64,000 bases of DNA from a beta proteobacterium AAP51 (GTDB taxonomy: Bacteria; Pseudomonadota; Gammaproteobacteria; Burkholderiales; Burkholderiaceae_C): assembly GCA_001295905.1 (NCBI GenBank), contig LJHT01000014.1, positions 1 through 64,000 of the forward strand, in the 5' to 3' direction. A program made the translations under genes and the position numbers. Position 1 is the stretch's first letter; each line of letters opens with the position of its first letter. Below the pieces are notes generated by a model, which was not told the origin of the DNA, did not search any database, and saw only the letters and a program-made list of their open reading frames with translations. This document shows, one piece after another, positions 61,071 to 64,000 of this stretch.

Positions 61071-61906
61071 TGGCCGAGTTGCCGGCAGCGCTGCCGGCCG
61101 AGTTGCCGGTTGGCGAAGGCCAACTCGCCAACGCCGGTGCAGGCGCTGTGCTGGGCGAGGCCGACCTCGAACGCCGCTTCGGCGGCCTGCGGCGCCTTCA
61201 TGGTGACGAGGGCTACGCCCGCCTGCGCGCGGCTCGCGTGGCCGTGGTGGGGCTGGGCGGTGTGGGTTCCTGGGCCGTGGAAGCGCTGGCGCGCAGCGGC
61301 GTGGCCAGCCTCGTGCTCTTCGACCTGGACCACGTGGCCGAATCCAACATCAACCGCCAGGCACAGGCCCTGGGCACCACCGTGGGCGCCCACAAGGGCC
61401 TGGCCTTGCAAGCCCGCATCGCCGACATCCACCCCGGCTGCGCCGTGCACGTGGTGGATGCCTTCGTCGATGCCGAGAACTGGCCCGGCCTGCTGCCGGT
61501 GCCGGTGGACGCCCTGATCGACGCTTGCGACAGCGCCCCGGCCAAGCTGGCCCTGGCCGCCTGGGGTTTGAAGACCGGGGTGCCGCTGGTGTGCGTGGGC
61601 GCTGCCGGCGGCAAGCGCGAAGCGCAGCGTGTGGAGGTGGCCGACCTGGCCGAGACCACGCACGACCCCCTGCTCGCCAGCTTGCGCCAGCGCCTGCGCA
61701 AGCACGCCGGCGCGCCACGCAGCGGGGCGATGGGGCTGCGCTGCGTGTTCTCGCGCGAGAGCGTGATGGCCCCGCCCGACAGCTGCAACGCCGACGGCAG
61801 CCTGAACTGCCACGGCTACGGCTCCACCGTCACCGTGACCGCCTCCTTCGGCATGGTGGCTGCGGGTGAAGCCATCCGGCAACTCTTGGCAGCGCCACCG
61901 CGCTAG
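61070..61906 (+). CDS. tcdA: TcdA (CsdL), tRNA threonylcarbamoyladenosine dehydratase
   Basis: This 278-residue E1-like enzyme cyclises t6A to ct6A at position 37 of tRNAs. The ThiF-like fold shows ERRFGGLRRLHGDEGYARLRAARVAVVGLGGVGSWAVEALARSG (nucleotide loop GLGGVGSW) and DLDHVAESNINRQAQALGTTVG. An adenylation-site Cys lies in LRCVFSRE. The start ATG overlaps the cpoB stop (GTGATG). The first 25 residues hold a PAELP repeat that is not conserved in the family. It lies directly upstream of tRNA-Lys genes, whose products carry t6A. Confidence 0.9.
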   Translation: MAELPAALPAELPVGEGQLANAGAGAVLGEADLERRFGGLRRLHGDEGYARLRAARVAVVGLGGVGSWAVEALARSGVASLVLFDLDHVAESNINRQAQALGTTVGAHKGLALQARIADIHPGCAVHVVDAFVDAENWPGLLPVPVDALIDACDSAPAKLALAAWGLKTGVPLVCVGAAGGKREAQRVEVADLAETTHDPLLASLRQRLRKHAGAPRSGAMGLRCVFSRESVMAPPDSCNADGSLNCHGYGSTVTVTASFGMVAAGEAIRQLLAAPPR

Positions 61907-61924
61907 GCCCTCTGTTTCTCTGGC

Positions 61925-61930
61925 TATAAT
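61925..61930 (+). promoter_or_regulatory. -10 box of the tRNA-Lys transcript
   Basis: A perfect TATAAT lies 30 bp before the tRNA-Lys(UUU) gene. No good -35 is visible at 16-18 bp upstream; a TTGGCA at 61886 is too far. The promoter overlaps the region just after the tcdA stop. Confidence 0.6.
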
Positions 61931-61959
61931 GTTGGGCTTTGCTGACGGGTCGTCAGTTG

Positions 61960-62035
61960 GGGTCGTTAGCTCAGTCGGTAGAGCAGCGGACTTTTAATCC
62001 GTTGGTCGCGTGTTCGAGTCACGCACGACCCACCA
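61960..62035 (+). tRNA. tRNA-Lys (anticodon UUU)
   Basis: The 76-nt cloverleaf includes the encoded CCA. The acceptor GGGTCGT pairs with ACGACCC, the D-arm has AGCTCAGTCGGTAGAGC, and the anticodon stem GCGGA/TCCGT encloses loop CTTTTAA, giving TTT. The T-arm has GTTCGAGTC. It is transcribed with the following tRNA. Confidence 0.97.
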
Positions 62036-62072
62036 CCCGTGCCGCGACCCTGCGCGCACGGCATCAGTTTTC

Positions 62073-62148
62073 GGGCTCCTAGCTCAGTTGGTAGAGCAGC
62101 GGACTCTTAATCCGTTGGTCGACAGTTCGAATCTGTCGGGGCCCACCA
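62073..62148 (+). tRNA. tRNA-Lys (anticodon CUU)
   Basis: The 76-nt cloverleaf includes the encoded CCA. The acceptor GGGCTCC pairs with GGGGCCC (one G-U pair), the D-arm has AGCTCAGTTGGTAGAGC, and the anticodon loop CTCTTAA gives CTT. The T-arm has GTTCGAATC. It lies 37 bp after tRNA-Lys(UUU), so both lysine isoacceptors come from one transcript. Confidence 0.97.
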
Positions 62149-62155
62149 AGAGATC

Positions 62156-62192
62156 ACGGCCTGGATGGCGACATCCAGGCCGTTGTTCTTTT
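62156..62192 (+). terminator. Intrinsic terminator of the tRNA transcript
   Basis: ACGGCCTGGATG-GCGA-CATCCAGGCCGT is a perfect 12-bp stem with a GCGA tetraloop, followed by TTGTTCTTTTC. It begins 8 bp after the second tRNA. Confidence 0.93.
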
Positions 62193-62268
62193 CTGGGGCG
62201 CGCCGCCTGCAGCGAAGCCCGAAGCGCCGGGTCCTACACTCGCCGCACTCCAGGAACCGAGGCGACGA

Positions 62269-63267
62269 ATGAATGCTGAAGCTGCTGCCCCCGCGCTGGG
62301 CCTCACCCCCGCCAGCCGGCGCGCCCTGGGCCGTTCGGGCCTGCAGGTCTCGCCGCTGTGCTTCGGCTGCAATGTCTTCGGCTGGACGGTCGACGAGGCC
62401 ACGAGCTTCAGCCTGCTCGACGCCTGGCTCGATGCCGGCTTCAACTTCATCGACACCGCCGACATCTATTCCACCTGGGTGCCCGGCCACGTGGGCGGCG
62501 AAAGCGAAACCATCATCGGCAAGTGGCTGGCGCGCAGCGGGCGGCGCCAGCAGGTGGTGTTGGCCACGAAGGTGGGCAAACCCATGGGGCCCGGGCTGCA
62601 GGGCCTGAAGCCGGCCTACATCCGCAGCGCGGTGGAAGCCTCGCTGCGCCGCCTGCAAACCGACCACATCGACCTCTACCAGACCCACGACGACGACGCC
62701 GAGACGCCGCTGGCCGACACCCTGGGTGCCTTCGACGAACTCATCCGTGCGGGCAAGGTGCGCGCCATCGGCGCCTCGAACTACAGCGCACCGCGGCTGG
62801 CCGAAGCCCTGCGCACCAGCGCCGAGCTGCAGCTGCCGCGTTTCGAAAGCCTGCAGCCGCTGTTCAACCTGATCGACCGCGCCGTGTTCGAAGACGCGCT
62901 GCAGCCGCTGTGCGTGGCCGAAGGCGTGGGCGTCATCAACTACTACGGGCTGGCGGCGGGCTTCCTCACCGGCAAGTACCGCAGCGCCGAAGATGCTGGC
63001 AAGAGCGCGCGTGGGCCCAATGTGGTGAAGCGCTACCTGAACGAGCGCGGCCTGCGCGTGCTGGAGGCGCTGGACGTGGTGGCCGCGCGCCACGGCGCCA
63101 CGCCGGGCCAGGTGGCGCTGGCCTGGCAGCTGCAGCAGCCCGGCATCGCCGCGCCGATTGCCAGTGCCACCTCACTGGCGCAGCTGGCCGAACTGGCGGC
63201 CGCCACGCGCCTGCCGCTGGGGGCCGATGACCTTGCGGCCTTGAGCAGCGCCAGCGCCAGCCCCTGA
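62269..63267 (+). CDS. Aldo/keto reductase
   Basis: The NADPH-dependent TIM-barrel oxidoreductase has 332 residues. Catalytic residues are in NFIDTADIYS (Asp and Tyr, about 61-70), the Lys in VVLATKVGKPMG (about 102) and the His in DLYQTHDDDAETPL (about 141). RAIGASNYSA and SATSLAQL are cofactor-site motifs. The overall pattern matches the YhdN/Tas subgroup. A TACACT box lies about 30 bp upstream at 62235. The physiological substrate is unknown. Confidence 0.9.
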   Translation: MNAEAAAPALGLTPASRRALGRSGLQVSPLCFGCNVFGWTVDEATSFSLLDAWLDAGFNFIDTADIYSTWVPGHVGGESETIIGKWLARSGRRQQVVLATKVGKPMGPGLQGLKPAYIRSAVEASLRRLQTDHIDLYQTHDDDAETPLADTLGAFDELIRAGKVRAIGASNYSAPRLAEALRTSAELQLPRFESLQPLFNLIDRAVFEDALQPLCVAEGVGVINYYGLAAGFLTGKYRSAEDAGKSARGPNVVKRYLNERGLRVLEALDVVAARHGATPGQVALAWQLQQPGIAAPIASATSLAQLAELAAATRLPLGADDLAALSSASASP

Positions 63268-63307
63268 AGGCGCCAGCAGCGCGGCAACCCTGCCCGCAGA
63301 GGCGCCG

Positions 63308-64000
63308 CTAATGCCGCGGCGGCACCAGCACGCTCAGGTGCGGCTGCTGGCGCAGCAGCGCCAGCTCCTCCAGCGTCACGCCCAGCATCTGCGCGGCCGC
63401 GGCCAGGTCGCCCTTGTGGCGGTCCAGCGCAGTGCGGATGAAGTGCTGCTGCGTCACGGCCTGGGCCTGGCGCAGCAGCGCGGGCAGCGGCGTGCTGCCC
63501 AGTTCGCCGGCCAGCGCGTCGATGGCGCGCAGCAGCGCGGCCGCACGCGCGTCGGCCGTGAGCACGTCGCTGCCGCAAGGCCGCAGCGTGATGCCGGCAT
63601 CGCCGCCTGCTACGTCGGCCAGCAGGGCGCCGGCCAGGTCCACGGCGAGGTCCAGCGATCCCGGGCGCAGCAGCATCACGCGCTGGCTGGGCGCCAGGCC
63701 CTGGGTGCGCAGGTGGCGCAGCAGCTTCTCGCTGTGGCCGGGCAGCCAGCGCGCCAGCGGCTGGCCGATCACGGCCTCGATGTCGGCTGCCTGCGCCATC
63801 TGGATAAAGGCGAGGTTGGCTTCGCGCACACGGCCTTCGCTGTCGGTGACGACGATGCCCTCGGGGGTGCCGTCGACGTGGCGCGCCAGGGCCGAGCCCA
63901 GCGCGAGCGGGTCGTCGGGGCTGGGGTCGGCCTGGCGCAGGCGCAGCAGCACGATGGGCAGGGTGGCGGCCGGCAGCCGTGTGGCCGTGAGCGCCAGGGA
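63308..64000 (-). CDS. PAS-HTH regulator, PpsR/CrtJ-like, N-terminus outside window
   Basis: At least 230 C-terminal residues are present; the frame stays open to the right edge (SLALTATRLPAATLPIVLLRLR precedes the PAS). The PAS domain contains TPEGIVVTDSEGRVREANLAFIQMAQA and GQPLARWLPG. A linker leads to a Fis-type helix-turn-helix, HFIRTALDRHKGDLAAAAQMLGVTLEELALLRQQ. PpsR/CrtJ regulators of bacteriochlorophyll and carotenoid genes have this PAS-PAS-HTH layout. The recognition helix lacks the usual SRQSLYVKLRR, so it is diverged. Assignment to PpsR is tentative. Confidence 0.65.
   Translation of the reverse strand, partial: SLALTATRLPAATLPIVLLRLRQADPSPDDPLALGSALARHVDGTPEGIVVTDSEGRVREANLAFIQMAQAADIEAVIGQPLARWLPGHSEKLLRHLRTQGLAPSQRVMLLRPGSLDLAVDLAGALLADVAGGDAGITLRPCGSDVLTADARAAALLRAIDALAGELGSTPLPALLRQAQAVTQQHFIRTALDRHKGDLAAAAQMLGVTLEELALLRQQPHLSVLVPPRH

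Noticed and set aside
61886..61891. TTGGCA as the -35 box of the tRNA promoter
   Set aside because: The distance to TATAAT is 33 bp, about twice the allowed spacing.

Overview
The window is a high-GC chromosomal segment of a betaproteobacterium. A Burkholderiales lineage of the Rubrivivax/Roseateles/Leptothrix type fits best. The reasons are the GC-rich codon use, a complete sox operon in the order C-D-Y-Z-A-X-B, a gltIJKL operon, tolB-pal-cpoB, and a PpsR/CrtJ-like regulator running off the right edge. No insertion sequence, prophage, CRISPR array or rRNA was seen; two tRNA-Lys genes lie near the right end.

Layout. 1-3264: the start of a secreted protein of unknown function, an SRAP (YedK) abasic-site protein, and an operon of a degenerate GGDEF membrane protein with an AraC regulator. 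3549-8156: a phosphate-scavenging unit, in which a TonB-dependent receptor overlaps a two-domain beta-propeller phytase and a Pho-box-like site lies upstream. 8216-9747: two glutathione S-transferases. 9843-25329: a sulfur-oxidation island with soxCDYZAXB, a periplasmic DsrE-like protein, two YeeE/YedE transporters, a di-haem cytochrome c, flavocytochrome c sulfide dehydrogenase (fccBA), a small cytochrome c, an ArsR-type repressor with possible sensing cysteines, two TlpA-like thiol reductases and a PAS histidine kinase.

25339-31544: a signalling island. Four genes on the minus strand overlap end to start (REC, HD-GYP, periplasmic binding protein, PAS histidine kinase). They face two plus-strand genes (excisionase-type HTH-REC and REC-HPt) across a palindromic promoter. 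31572-32827: a glycine-zipper lipoprotein and an HNH nuclease. 33017-40450: a fatty-acid beta-oxidation cluster (TetR, acyl-CoA dehydrogenase, DUF2147, 3-hydroxyacyl-CoA dehydrogenase/enoyl-CoA hydratase, thiolase, enoyl-CoA hydratase), followed by an SGNH esterase and a hot-dog thioesterase. 41689-43506: an Atm1-type ABC exporter. 43526-48314: a small Asp-repeat secreted protein, a HypT-like LysR regulator and gltIJKL. 48464-52643: a large TonB receptor and a DUF4394 lipoprotein. 52739-61906: pyrC, a NYN-domain protein, htpX, an AhpD-family protein, an MsbA-type exporter, tolB-pal-cpoB and tcdA. 61960-62148: tRNA-Lys(UUU) and tRNA-Lys(CUU). 62269 to the end: an aldo/keto reductase and the truncated PpsR-like regulator.

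How it works together (partly inferred). The Sox system, FCSD, cytochromes and sulfur-compound transporters would let the cell oxidise thiosulfate and sulfide. Because soxCD is present, complete oxidation to sulfate is expected. The most useful new observations are a Pho-box-like site for the phytase/receptor operon, a triplicated GCATGCACG operator before fccAB, a palindromic operator in the signalling island, a palindromic in-frame insertion inside an AhpD-family gene, and a repeated arrangement in which a -10 box sits 6-7 nt before the start codon, implying many leaderless mRNAs.
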